From Nissabacter sp. SGAir0207 (GTDB lineage Bacteria; Pseudomonadota; Gammaproteobacteria; Enterobacterales; Enterobacteriaceae), in NCBI RefSeq assembly GCF_005491205.1, contig NZ_CP028035.1, forward strand, positions 558,001 through 622,000: DNA of 64,000 bases, in the 5' to 3' direction. The position numbers and the translations under genes are program-made. The first letter of the stretch is position 1; each line of letters starts with the position of its first letter. Below the pieces are notes generated by a model. The model ran no database searches and had not been told where the DNA came from. It saw only the letters and a program-made list of their open reading frames with translations. Below are positions 31,363-40,817 of the stretch, piece after piece.

Positions 31363-32637
31363 ATGGAAAAGCTATCTTACGTCTCAGAGAGCAGCACGTC
31401 GGCATGGTCCACTTACCTTCAACAAATCGACCGCGTCGCACCCTACCTCGGCGACCTGTCACGCTGGATTGATACCCTACGCCACCCCAAACGCGCCCTG
31501 ATTGTGGACATCCCGTTGCAGATGGATGACGGCACCATCCGCCACTTCGAGGGGTTCCGCGTGCAGCACAACCTCTCCCGTGGGCCGGGCAAGGGCGGCA
31601 TCCGCTTCCACCCCGACGTGGATCTCAATGAGGTGATGGCGCTCTCCGCCTGGATGACCATCAAGTGCGCCGCGGTCAACCTGCCGTATGGCGGGGCGAA
31701 GGGCGGCATCCGCGTCGATCCCTTCTCCCTCTCCGAAGGCGAGCTGGAGCGGCTGACGCGCCGTTACACCAGCGAGATTGGCGTCATCATCGGCCCACAG
31801 AAAGACATTCCCGCGCCGGACGTCGGCACCAACCCGAAGGTGATGGCCTGGATGATGGACACCTACTCCATGAACCACGGCACCACCGTCACCGGCGTGG
31901 TGACCGGCAAGCCCATTCACCTTGGCGGCTCGCTGGGGCGTGAGAAGGCCACCGGCCGCGGGGTGTTTGTCACCGGCAAAGAGGTGGCGCGCCGCGCTGG
32001 CATTGGCATTGAGGGCGCCCGCATCGCGGTGCAGGGCTTCGGCAACGTCGGCAGCGAGGCCGCGCGGCTGTTTGCCGAGGCGGGCGCACGGGTGGTGGCA
32101 ATTCAGGATCACACCGCCACGCTGTTCAACGCTGGCGGCATTGACCTGCACGCCCTGAGCGAGTGGCAGAACCAGCACAAGCAGATCGCCGGTTTCTCGG
32201 GCGCGAAAGAGATCGACAGCGAGGCCTTCTGGACGGTGGAGATGGACATCCTCATCCCGGCCGCGCTGGAGGGGCAGATCACCCGCGCCCGCGCCGAGTC
32301 ACTGAGCTGCAAGCTGGTGCTGGAGGGGGCGAACGGCCCGACCTTCCCGGAGGCGGATGACATCCTGAAGGCGCGCGGCATCACCGTGGTGCCAGACGTG
32401 ATCTGCAACGCCGGCGGTGTGACGGTCAGTTACTTTGAGTGGGTGCAGGATATGGCGAGCTTCTTCTGGAGCGAGGAGGAGATCAACGCGCGCATGGACA
32501 AGATCATGACTGACGCGATGGTGCACGTCTGGGATAAGGCGGTAGAGAAGTCCTGCACGCTGCGCACCGCGGCCTATATCGTCGCCTGTGAGCGCATCCT
32601 GATGGCGCGTAAAGATCGCGGCATCTATCCGGGCTGA
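31363..32637 (+). CDS. Glutamate dehydrogenase, catabolic NAD type
   Basis: A 424-residue hexameric-type Glu/Leu/Phe/Val dehydrogenase, shorter than and different from the NADPH-dependent E. coli GdhA (447 aa) and closer to RocG/GudB-like enzymes. Catalytic K113 is in [14 protein letters not shown] and the Asp D153 in IPAPDVGTN. The dinucleotide fold is GFGNVG (225-230), followed by AIQDH, where an acidic D249 at the end of the second strand argues for NAD rather than NADP. Divergent from the ast operon, which yields glutamate, so this enzyme probably carries that glutamate on to 2-oxoglutarate and ammonia. AAAAAGG precedes the start. Confidence 0.93.
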   Translation: MEKLSYVSESSTSAWSTYLQQIDRVAPYLGDLSRWIDTLRHPKRALIVDIPLQMDDGTIRHFEGFRVQHNLSRGPGKGGIRFHPDVDLNEVMALSAWMTIKCAAVNLPYGGAKGGIRVDPFSLSEGELERLTRRYTSEIGVIIGPQKDIPAPDVGTNPKVMAWMMDTYSMNHGTTVTGVVTGKPIHLGGSLGREKATGRGVFVTGKEVARRAGIGIEGARIAVQGFGNVGSEAARLFAEAGARVVAIQDHTATLFNAGGIDLHALSEWQNQHKQIAGFSGAKEIDSEAFWTVEMDILIPAALEGQITRARAESLSCKLVLEGANGPTFPEADDILKARGITVVPDVICNAGGVTVSYFEWVQDMASFFWSEEEINARMDKIMTDAMVHVWDKAVEKSCTLRTAAYIVACERILMARKDRGIYPG

Positions 32638-32644
32638 TACCCGT

Positions 32645-32672
32645 GGGTGCACGGGCGACGGCCCGTGCACCC
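32645..32672. terminator. 12-bp hairpin between convergent gdh and aldA
   Basis: Perfect arms GGGTGCACGGGC/GCCCGTGCACCC with a 4-nt loop lie 7 nt after the glutamate dehydrogenase stop and 7 nt before the aldA stop. There is no U-tract; it may block convergent transcription or degradation. Confidence 0.55.
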
Positions 32673-32678
32673 GGTCGC

Positions 32679-34118
32679 TTACTGGTATTGCAGGTAGGCG
32701 ACGTGGCTCTGCAAGTACTCCTCCAGCCCGTGGCGGCCATCCGCGCCACCGATGCCAGACTTACGCCACCCGGCGTGGAAGCCCTGCATCGCCTCAAAGT
32801 TCTCACGGTTGATGTAGGTTTCGCCGAACTTCAGCCCTTTTATCGCCTTCATCGCCACATTCAGATCGCGGGTAAAGATCGAGGAGGTGAGGCCATACTC
32901 GCTGTCATTCGCCAGCGCGATCGCCTCTTCCAGCGTGGAGAAGGCCATCACCGGCAGCACCGGGCCGAAGGTCTCCTCTTTCATTACCGCCATGTCAGCG
33001 CGGACATTGGTCAACAGCGTCGGCTCGAAGAAGTAGCCGCGCTCGCCGAAGCGTTTGCCACCAATCTCCACTTTCGCCCCCTGTTCCACCGCCTGCGCCA
33101 CCTTCTGCTCGACGCGCTCCAGCGCCGCACGGGTGATCAGCGGCCCCATGTCCAGCTCGCTCTGCTGCGCCGGATCGCCCACCGTCACCTGGCGGAACGC
33201 TTCGGTCAGGCGGCTGACGAACGCCTCATAAATTCCCTCCTGCACATAGAGGCGCTCGGCGCAGTTGCACACCTGCCCGGTGTTGATGACGCGGGAGCTG
33301 ACAATCGCCTTGACCGCCAGATCGACGTCGGCGTCATTCATCACGATGGCCGGTGCCTTGCCGCCCAACTCCAGCGACACCTTGGTAACGTTGTTGGCCG
33401 CCGCCTGCATGGTGGCGATGCCAGCGTTGACGCTGCCGGTCAGGCTGACCATGCCGACTTTCGGGTTGCCCGCCAGCTCCTGGCCGACCACCGGGCCATA
33501 GCCGGTGACGATGTTGAACACGCCAGCGGGCAGGCCCACCTCATCCACGATTTCGGCGAAGATCACCGCATTATTGGGGGTCAGTTCGCTGGGTTTCAGC
33601 ACGATGGTATTGCCAGTGACCAGCGCTGGCGCGGCCTTGCGGGCGATCAGGAAGAACGGGAAGTTCCACGGCAGGATGCCAGTAGTGACGCCAATCGCCT
33701 TCTTGAACACCAAAATGTTCTCGTTCGGGCGATCGCTCTGCACGATCTCACCCTCATAACGGCGCGCCCAGCCAGCCATGTAGTCCAGATAGTCGGCGGT
33801 GAACAGCACCTCGGTCTTCGCCAGCGCCTGGGTTTTGCCGCCCTCCGCCACGATGGTCGCCGTCAGCTCAGCCTCGCGGCGGCGGATGCCTTCGGCAATC
33901 TTGATCAGCCAGTTGCCACGCTCCACCGCTGGCAGCGCCTCCCAACCCGCCTGCGCCGCCTCCGCCGCATCAATGGCGCGGCGCGCATCCTCGGCACTGC
34001 CCTCCGGCACCAGCGACAGCACCTCCTCCGTCGCCGGGTTCACCACCTCAATCCACTTGTCGCTGCGGTTCTCAACGAACTGACCGTTGATGTACATCTG
34101 TTGCTTCACTGGCGCCAT
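32679..34118 (-). CDS. aldA: Lactaldehyde/glycolaldehyde dehydrogenase AldA
   Basis: A 479-residue NAD-dependent aldehyde dehydrogenase, the same length as E. coli AldA and matching it throughout (FTADYLDYMAGWARRYEGEI, GVTTGILPWNFPFFLIARK, GETYINRENFEAMQGFHAGW). The catalytic Cys is C284 in NTGQVCNCAERL and the Glu is E250 in VSLELGGKAPAI. It oxidises L-lactaldehyde to lactate and glycolaldehyde to glycolate. It is convergent with the glutamate dehydrogenase gene and is the last backbone gene before the Tc toxin island. Confidence 0.94.
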   Translation of the reverse strand: MAPVKQQMYINGQFVENRSDKWIEVVNPATEEVLSLVPEGSAEDARRAIDAAEAAQAGWEALPAVERGNWLIKIAEGIRRREAELTATIVAEGGKTQALAKTEVLFTADYLDYMAGWARRYEGEIVQSDRPNENILVFKKAIGVTTGILPWNFPFFLIARKAAPALVTGNTIVLKPSELTPNNAVIFAEIVDEVGLPAGVFNIVTGYGPVVGQELAGNPKVGMVSLTGSVNAGIATMQAAANNVTKVSLELGGKAPAIVMNDADVDLAVKAIVSSRVINTGQVCNCAERLYVQEGIYEAFVSRLTEAFRQVTVGDPAQQSELDMGPLITRAALERVEQKVAQAVEQGAKVEIGGKRFGERGYFFEPTLLTNVRADMAVMKEETFGPVLPVMAFSTLEEAIALANDSEYGLTSSIFTRDLNVAMKAIKGLKFGETYINRENFEAMQGFHAGWRKSGIGGADGRHGLEEYLQSHVAYLQYQ

Positions 34119-34514
34119 GGTAGCCTCTCCGTAAACAGTATTTTATCGTCATGTTAATGAACAGGGCGTTTCCTGTTATTTGCCCGCCAACATGACCTAC
34201 CTGGCCGGAAAACACCTTCATCTGGCTGCCATCTTCTGGCGCGCAGTGGCACTCACCAGAAGACCGGGATGACGCGGTTGGCATTTTTACGGTTTTTCGT
34301 GGGGGAGGGGGCAGATCGCCTTAATCCCATCAAAACCCACTCCGAACGTCACGACCTCGGACGGTCAGGCCGCCATATGACTCTTTTTACCTGGAGGTCA
34401 TGCAAATTCTGCACACAGGCCACTGTTCTATTTATGTCACCCTTTTTTCTGGTTGCCAGCGGGCTGCTCGTTCAACGTCCCTGGTATTGAACATCAGACA
34501 AACTGGAAAATTTC
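34119..34514 (+). promoter_or_regulatory. Upstream region of the first tccC
   Basis: A 396-bp gap between aldA and the Tc island. From about 34389 to the start codon it is nearly identical to the segment upstream of the second tccC, so it probably holds the shared expression signals. The part nearer aldA shows nothing recognisable: no integrase remnant and no copy of the tRNA-Phe 3' end. Confidence 0.6.
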
Positions 34515-36519
34515 ATGACATACACTGTATTCACGGGGACGCCGGTTGTCACTGTAACGGATAACCGGGGCCTGACGGTACGCACGCTGGACTGGAATCG
34601 CACGCTGCCGGAGCAACCGCTGACGCTGTTGGTCACGCGTCTCACGGTCGCCGATCACGCCCTCTCCGGCTCCGCTGCCGACCCGCGTCTTTTCCGTCAG
34701 GGGAAAACCAATCTCATCACCTTTTCGACGCTCGCTGGCCAGACGGCCCGACGCGAGCATACGGACAGTGGCCAGCACGTTGCGGTTTTTAATGCCGCTG
34801 GTAGCCCGGTCTGGTCACGCGATCCGGCCGGCACGGTAACCCTCCAGCGCTATGACCCGCTCGGCAGACCCGAGTCCATCCGGCAGCAGAGCGGAAGTGT
34901 CACCCGCACCTCGGCCGGGTTTGTGTACGGCGATAATGACCCGCACACGCTGACGCCGCAGGAGCATAACCTGCGGGGCCAGTGCATCCGTCGCTATGAT
35001 GAGGGCGGGCTGCTGACGACGGAGAGCGTGGCGCTGTGCGGGGTGCCGCTCGCCACCTCGCAACAGTTTTTCACCGATGCGGCCGCCCGCCCTGACTGGC
35101 CGCAGCCGTTCCCTCTGAGTTCAGATCTGCTGGAATCGCGGAGCTGGGCCACCACGCTGCGTGCCGATGCCCTCGGGCGGATCATTTGCCAGACGGACGC
35201 GGCCGGGCACCGGCGGTTACCGGGCTATGATGTCAGCGGCCGACAAACCCAACAGGCGGTGCAGTTGGCCGGGCAACCTGCGCCGAAGCCGCTGCTGGCG
35301 TCAGTGACGTGGAGCGCCGCCGGGCAGGTGCTGACCGAGGCGTCAGGAAATGGCGTGACCACCACTTACCGCTATGAACCGCAGACGCAGCGTCTGCAGG
35401 GCATTGTCGCCCGCCGGGAGCACGACGGCGTGGTGTTGCAGGATCTGAATTATCATTACGATCGGGTGGGCAATGTCACCTCAGTAATTGACAACACGAC
35501 CCTGCCCAGCTGGTTCTGTAACCAGACGACCACCGGTGAACGTCGCTTTGGCTATGACGCGCTCAGCCAGCTCATCAGCGCCACCGGCAGGGAGGATGCC
35601 ACCAACGGCGCGCAGAACAGCGGCCTGCCGTCGCCGAAGGGCATGGGGGCAGGCGAGGGCCGTTGCGTAAATTACACCCGCAGTTATGCCTATGATGACA
35701 GCGGTAACCTGAGCAGCCTGCAACATCTGGGGGCGGTCAGTCATACCGCTGGGATGGTGACCGATGTGGCCTCGAACCGCACGGTCTGCCGGGAAAATGG
35801 CAGCCAGACGCCGGATGACGTGGCATGGGACAATTGGTTTACGCCAGCCGGGCAGCTGCGCACGCTCCAGAACGGCGGGAGCAGCTCACCGCTCCAGTGG
35901 GATCCGAGCGGCTGGCTGCACACCGTGATTTTGATAGAACGCAGTGCGACAGAGGTAACCCAGAATGACCGGGAGGTGTATCAATACCGGGCGGGGATGC
36001 GGGTGCGCAAACAGACCCGCCGGCTGGTGAACAGCACCACCGGCGTGTGGCGCGTCGATGATGTGAAGTATCTCGACGGGCTGGAGATCCGTGACAGCTG
36101 GCAGGAAACCGCAGGCAGCAGCGCCGCGCCGACCTACCGCGAGCAACTGGAGGTGGTGACCACCCAGGCGGGGCGTCAAGCCATCCGTATTCTGCACTGG
36201 ATCATGGGCCAGCCTGCCGGGCTGGGCAACGATCAGTTACGCTTCTCGGTAGACGATAATATCGGTTCCGCCTCGCTTGAGCTGGATGAGCAGGGGCAGG
36301 TGATCGGCAAAGAGGAGTATTTCCCCTACGGCGGCACGGCAGTGTGGTCAGCGCGCAGCAATGTCGAGGCGGACTATAAAGTCATCCGGTATTCAGGCAA
36401 AGAGCGGGATGGCACCGGGTTATATTATTACGGCTATCGCTACTATGCGCCGTGGCTGTGTCGCTGGACGGCGGCCGATCCGGGATTTGAAATCGACGGG
36501 CTAAATCTGTTTCGCATGG
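34389..36519 (+). repeat. Long direct repeat, copy 1 (TcC leader and shell)
   Basis: Nearly identical to 37552-39682 at a constant offset of 3163 bp, with only scattered base changes and no net indels in the coding part. It covers about 126 bp of leader and the first 668 or so codons of tccC; identity collapses inside the NLFRM... motif, just before the payload. Confidence 0.93.
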
Positions 36520-37403
36520 TGAGAAACAACCCCCTTACGCTACGGGATAATAATGGTTGTGCACCTTCCTCTGCGCAAAAGGCGTATGACCATATGGTGT
36601 CTGAGGGGGAGGCGTGGCACGAATTACCAAAAGAAGACGGCATTGCGGCAATCAGGAATTTATCACAGCAAAATCTGTCTCTCCTGAAAGCACAGCCGCT
36701 GACGAGACCAGAGGCAAACTTTATTCAGTATTTCCAAAAGCAGCCTGTCACATTAACACATTTCACCAACAGCGATTTTAGGGAAAACGGTAATCTTAGA
36801 CTGCGGTCGAGAATTAATTTGCAGAAAAGAGGCGTTAAATTCTCCCAGAGTAATACGGTTCAGCTGGATTTAGATAGTTTTGCCACAGACAGCTTTGTTT
36901 TCTTTTCTGTCTCACTGGGTGAGAAGTCAACGAAAACCCGTAGCCGTTTTGGCAATATATCTTACAGCGTACCACTTGATAAAATTAAGAAAAAATCCAG
37001 GGACTATGCACATATTGAACTGACCGATCTCGCTCAAAACGATCAGCGGCCAACGACAAAAAGGCCCGAATGGCTGGAGCGTTCGGATAATGATACCTTT
37101 TTCCACAGCAGTGTCGAAAATAACAAAATAACCGATCTGATATTTTTTGGTGACGATATGATGGAGGGGATGGCATATAGAATTGTCTCCGATCTCCGTT
37201 GCTTCTCAGAAAAAACCAGAGACAGGGTGCTGGCGATGAGGGATACCAAGGACGTGGACAGCGTGATGAACTCATTGTACCGGCCACAGATACTATTCCC
37301 GAATTCGGTAAAAATTAAAGCCGCTGATCTTCACTTCGAGAATATGGCGCTTGCTGAACAACAGGGTGCCAGTACGTCGGCTGCAAAACAGTATTGGATC
37401 TGA
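34515..37403 (+). CDS. tccC: Tc toxin TcC subunit 1 with ART-like payload candidate
   Basis: A 962-residue TcC protein. Residues 1-681 form the Rhs/YD-repeat shell (YGYDVSG-type repeats, SGKERDGTGLYYYGYRYYAPWLCRWTAADP), ending in the autoproteolysis core DPGFEIDGLNLFRMVRNNPLTLRDNNG. In TccC proteins this core cleaves itself, leaving the C-terminal toxin free inside the TcB-TcC cocoon. Residues 682-962 are the hypervariable payload. Its TLTHFTN (H749) followed by an LRLRSR segment and a SFVFFSVSLG strand resemble the first motifs of H-type ADP-ribosyltransferases (HxT...G.L.S), but this is weak. The payload DNA is AT-richer than the shell. Confidence 0.92.
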   Translation: MTYTVFTGTPVVTVTDNRGLTVRTLDWNRTLPEQPLTLLVTRLTVADHALSGSAADPRLFRQGKTNLITFSTLAGQTARREHTDSGQHVAVFNAAGSPVWSRDPAGTVTLQRYDPLGRPESIRQQSGSVTRTSAGFVYGDNDPHTLTPQEHNLRGQCIRRYDEGGLLTTESVALCGVPLATSQQFFTDAAARPDWPQPFPLSSDLLESRSWATTLRADALGRIICQTDAAGHRRLPGYDVSGRQTQQAVQLAGQPAPKPLLASVTWSAAGQVLTEASGNGVTTTYRYEPQTQRLQGIVARREHDGVVLQDLNYHYDRVGNVTSVIDNTTLPSWFCNQTTTGERRFGYDALSQLISATGREDATNGAQNSGLPSPKGMGAGEGRCVNYTRSYAYDDSGNLSSLQHLGAVSHTAGMVTDVASNRTVCRENGSQTPDDVAWDNWFTPAGQLRTLQNGGSSSPLQWDPSGWLHTVILIERSATEVTQNDREVYQYRAGMRVRKQTRRLVNSTTGVWRVDDVKYLDGLEIRDSWQETAGSSAAPTYREQLEVVTTQAGRQAIRILHWIMGQPAGLGNDQLRFSVDDNIGSASLELDEQGQVIGKEEYFPYGGTAVWSARSNVEADYKVIRYSGKERDGTGLYYYGYRYYAPWLCRWTAADPGFEIDGLNLFRMVRNNPLTLRDNNGCAPSSAQKAYDHMVSEGEAWHELPKEDGIAAIRNLSQQNLSLLKAQPLTRPEANFIQYFQKQPVTLTHFTNSDFRENGNLRLRSRINLQKRGVKFSQSNTVQLDLDSFATDSFVFFSVSLGEKSTKTRSRFGNISYSVPLDKIKKKSRDYAHIELTDLAQNDQRPTTKRPEWLERSDNDTFFHSSVENNKITDLIFFGDDMMEGMAYRIVSDLRCFSEKTRDRVLAMRDTKDVDSVMNSLYRPQILFPNSVKIKAADLHFENMALAEQQGASTSAAKQYWI

Positions 37404-37677
37404 ACATTCATTGACTGTCATTAATTATCGTTGAAAACAGCACAGTGGTGCTTTCTGATATTTCAAACAGCATGGCCGTACCGGCCCCATGTTTTTGGTT
37501 CAAGAAATGCCACCACTCTGCAACCTTTGGGCCGTCATATCACCATTGTTTACCTAGAGGTCATGCAAATTCTGCACACAGGCCACTGTTCCACCTGTGT
37601 CACCCTTTTTTCTGGTTGCCAGCGGGCTGCTCGTTCAACGTCCCTGGTATTGAACATCAGACAAACTGGAAAATTTC
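37404..37677 (+). promoter_or_regulatory. tccC1-tccC2 intergenic region
   Basis: From 37552 on it repeats the leader of the first tccC (37552-37677 equals 34389-34514 apart from a few bases). The 5' part reads as unrelated sequence with no gene. The repeated leader includes GAGGTCATGCAAATTCTG. Confidence 0.55.
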
Positions 37678-39682
37678 ATGACATACACTGTATTCACGGG
37701 GACGCCGGTTGTCACTGTAACGGATAACCGGGGCCTGACGGTACGCACGCTGGACTGGAATCGCACGCTGCCGGAGCAACCGCTGACGCTGCTGGTCACG
37801 CGTCTCACGGTCGCCGATCACGCCCTCTCCGGCTCCGCTGCCGACCCGCGTCTTTTCCGTCAGGGGAAAACCAATCTCATCACCTTTTCAACGCTCGCTG
37901 GCCAGACGGCCCGACGCGAGCATACGGACAGTGGCCAGCTGGTTACGGTTTTTAATGCGGCTGGCAGCCCGGTCTGGTCACGCGATCCGGCTGGCACGGT
38001 AACCCTTCAGCGCTATGACCCGCTCGGCAGGCCCGAGTCCATCCGGCAGCAGAGCGGAAGCGTCACTCGCACCTCGACTGGCTTTGTGTACGGCGATAAT
38101 GACCCGCACACGCCGACGCCGCAGGATCATAACCTGCGTGGCCGGTGCATCCGTCGCTATGATGAGGGCGGGCTGCTGAAGACCGAGAGCGTGGCGCTGT
38201 GCGGGGTGCCGCTCGCCACCTCACAACAGTTTTTCACCGATGCGGCCGCCCGTCCTGACTGGCCGCAGCCGTTCCCCCTGGATTCAGACCTGCTGGAGCC
38301 GCGGAGCTGGGCCACCACGCTGCGCGCCGATGCCCTCGGGCGGATCATTTGCCAGACGGACGCGGCCGGGCACCGGCGGTTACCGGGCTATGATGTCAGC
38401 GGCCGACAAACCCGGCAGGCGGTGCAGCTGGCCGGGCAGCCTGCGGCGAAGCCGCTGCTGGCGTCGATGACGTGGAGCGCCGCCGGGCAGGTGCTGACCG
38501 AGGCGTCGGGAAATGGCGTGACCACCACCTACCGCTATGAACCGCAGACGCAGCGTCTGCAGGGCATTGTCGCCCGCCGGGAGCACGACGGCGTGGTGTT
38601 GCAGGATCTGAATTATCATTACGATCGGGTGGGCAATGTCACCTCGGTAGTTGACAACACGACCCTGCCCAGCTGGTTCTGTAACCAGACGACCACCGGT
38701 GAACGTCGCTTTGGCTATGACGCGCTCAGCCAGCTCATCAGCGCCACCGGCAGGGAGGATGCCACCAACGGCGCGCAGAACAGCGGCCTGCCGTCGCCGA
38801 AGGGCATGGGGGCAGGCGAGGGGCGTTGCGTAAATTACAGCCGCAGTTATGCCTATGATGACAGCGGTAACCTGAGCAGCCTGCAACATCTGGGGGCGGT
38901 GAGTCATACCGTCGCGATGGTGACGGATGTGGCCTCGAACCGCACGGTCTGCCGGGAAAATGGCAGCCAGACGCCGGATGACGTGGCATGGGACAATTGG
39001 TTTACGCCAGCCGGGCAGCTTCGCACGCTCCAGAGCGGCGGGAGCACCTCACCGCTCCAGTGGGATCAGAGCGGCTGGCTGCACACCGTGATTTTGATAG
39101 AACGCAGTGCGACAGAGGTAACCCAGAATGACCGGGAGGTGTATCAGTACCGGGCGGGGATCCGGGTGCGCAAACAGACCCGCCGGCTGGTGAACAGCAC
39201 TACCGGCGTGTGGCGCATCGATGATGTGAAGTATCTCGACGGGCTGGAGATCCGTGACAGCTGGCAGGAAACCGCAGGCAGCAGCGCCGCGCCGACCTAC
39301 CGCGAGCAACTGGAGGTGGTGACCACACCGGCCGGGCGTCAAGCCATCCGTATTTTGCACTGGATCATGGGCCAGCCTGCCGGGCTGGGCAACGATCAGT
39401 TACGCTTCTCGGTAGACGATAATATCGGTTCCGCCTCGCTTGAGCTGGATGAGCAGGGGCAGGTGATCGGCAAAGAGGAGTATTTCCCCTACGGCGGCAC
39501 GGCAGTGTGGTCAGCGCGCAGCAATGTCGAGGCGGACTATAAAGTCATCCGGTATTCAGGCAAAGAGCGGGATGGCACCGGGTTATATTATTACGGCTAT
39601 CGCTACTATGCGCCGTGGCTGTGTCGCTGGACGGCGGCCGATCCGGGATTTGAAATCGACGGGCTAAATCTGTTTCGCATGG
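37552..39682 (+). repeat. Long direct repeat, copy 2 (TcC leader and shell)
   Basis: Second copy of the 2.1-kb repeat described at 34389-36519. Its right edge is again inside the codons for NLFRM, after which MAHNNPVTLNDIDG replaces MVRNNPLTLRDNNG. Confidence 0.93.
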
Positions 39683-40578
39683 CGCACAATAATCCCGTGA
39701 CCCTGAACGATATTGACGGGCTGGCACCCGGCAGCCAAAGAGCCACGGAATTATGGCAAAAAGCCGCTTCCGTCTGGCTCCCTCCCCCTGATACAACGAC
39801 CATTCGCAAACGAATAGATAAACGCTATTGGGGCGAACAATTCCGCGGTGTGACCTATTTAGACCCGGAAGAGTTATCATCGCGTAAAGTCATCTTTGGT
39901 GACCAGGTTAATGAAGAAGGAGAAGTGGTTAATGAAGAGGACATCCTTTTTTCGCTACATAATGGTATAAAAAAAGAGATCAATACATCCTCACTTGAGG
40001 AAAACCCGGTGAAGACATGGTGGGGCCGTCCAGGATGGGCGTCGTTTAAAGACGCACCTACATTGGCTCTTCAAGTGAGCGATTTTATGCATGCATATGT
40101 GATTGACCTGAATGGTGATATGTTTACAGAAGCGCATGCAACCCACTATTTTCACCATTCATCTTTTAAAAGCGGTGCACCGGTAAAGGATGCAGGAATG
40201 ATCAATATCCTTAATGGTGTTGTGATCGGGATGTCAAATAAGAGCGGGCATTATATGCCATTGCTTGAACAGAAGGTTTTTTTACTGAAAAAACTCTACG
40301 ATCGCATCCCTGCTTCTCGGGAGAATGGTTTGGGTGCGCTGGGGCATTTAGTTGTTCAAGACGCTAGCACGTTTAAATATTATTCGGCTGAAAAATTACT
40401 CTCTGCGTTTACCGGCAATAAGTATATGGATCCACAGACTAGAACAGCTCAATCGGTGGATACTATTGCTGAGGCGGAGGTTTCTGTCGAACAGGCTGCG
40501 ACGATGATCCGTAATCGCTATAAAAACTATTACGTCCCTTATGCGCAAGCAAAAAATTACCCGTTACCAGAGTTATAA
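37678..40578 (+). CDS. tccC: Tc toxin TcC subunit 2 with IQM-like SGHY payload
   Basis: A 966-residue TcC. Residues 1-668 or so are almost identical to the first TcC shell; the core ends at G681 (NPVTLNDIDG). The 285-residue payload is unrelated to the other two. It carries Y-FHHSSF (residues 824-830), then AGMINILNGVV, then SGHYMP (856-861), preceded by HAYVIDLNGDMFT. From memory of the families, this FHHSSF...AG...G-hydrophobic...SGHY.P pattern is the signature of plant IQM calmodulin-binding proteins and related bacterial and fungal proteins. The biochemical activity is not known to me. A terminator follows the stop. Confidence 0.92.
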   Translation: MTYTVFTGTPVVTVTDNRGLTVRTLDWNRTLPEQPLTLLVTRLTVADHALSGSAADPRLFRQGKTNLITFSTLAGQTARREHTDSGQLVTVFNAAGSPVWSRDPAGTVTLQRYDPLGRPESIRQQSGSVTRTSTGFVYGDNDPHTPTPQDHNLRGRCIRRYDEGGLLKTESVALCGVPLATSQQFFTDAAARPDWPQPFPLDSDLLEPRSWATTLRADALGRIICQTDAAGHRRLPGYDVSGRQTRQAVQLAGQPAAKPLLASMTWSAAGQVLTEASGNGVTTTYRYEPQTQRLQGIVARREHDGVVLQDLNYHYDRVGNVTSVVDNTTLPSWFCNQTTTGERRFGYDALSQLISATGREDATNGAQNSGLPSPKGMGAGEGRCVNYSRSYAYDDSGNLSSLQHLGAVSHTVAMVTDVASNRTVCRENGSQTPDDVAWDNWFTPAGQLRTLQSGGSTSPLQWDQSGWLHTVILIERSATEVTQNDREVYQYRAGIRVRKQTRRLVNSTTGVWRIDDVKYLDGLEIRDSWQETAGSSAAPTYREQLEVVTTPAGRQAIRILHWIMGQPAGLGNDQLRFSVDDNIGSASLELDEQGQVIGKEEYFPYGGTAVWSARSNVEADYKVIRYSGKERDGTGLYYYGYRYYAPWLCRWTAADPGFEIDGLNLFRMAHNNPVTLNDIDGLAPGSQRATELWQKAASVWLPPPDTTTIRKRIDKRYWGEQFRGVTYLDPEELSSRKVIFGDQVNEEGEVVNEEDILFSLHNGIKKEINTSSLEENPVKTWWGRPGWASFKDAPTLALQVSDFMHAYVIDLNGDMFTEAHATHYFHHSSFKSGAPVKDAGMINILNGVVIGMSNKSGHYMPLLEQKVFLLKKLYDRIPASRENGLGALGHLVVQDASTFKYYSAEKLLSAFTGNKYMDPQTRTAQSVDTIAEAEVSVEQAATMIRNRYKNYYVPYAQAKNYPLPEL

Positions 40579-40592
40579 GCCTATAACAGGGA

Positions 40593-40632
40593 GCGTGAGG
40601 CACAAGGCCTCACGCAAAGTGTCTATTTTTTG
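40593..40632 (+). terminator. Terminator after second tccC
   Basis: Stem GCGTGAGGC/GCCTCACGC (9 bp) is followed, after an AAAGTGTC spacer, by TATTTTTTG. The spacer lowers confidence. Confidence 0.6.
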
Positions 40633-40817
40633 CCCGGCTCTCGTTTAATTTTTGCCGTAAGAGATCTTTTCTCGTTGTTTACCATCAGCCTCAATGTGCG
40701 CAAGAACATTATTTGTCGAAAACAGGGCCGCATTTGATTGTCTGTTTTTACGTCATCCGTTCATTATCCTGACGATTGCCCCACTCGACAGGGTAATAAT
40801 AAATTAGGAATATTATC

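Noticed and set aside
34119..34400. Search for a second tRNA-Phe att half-site or integrase at the left island edge
   Set aside because: No match to the tRNA 3' end and no integrase-like frame; the left edge of the island is therefore only approximate.
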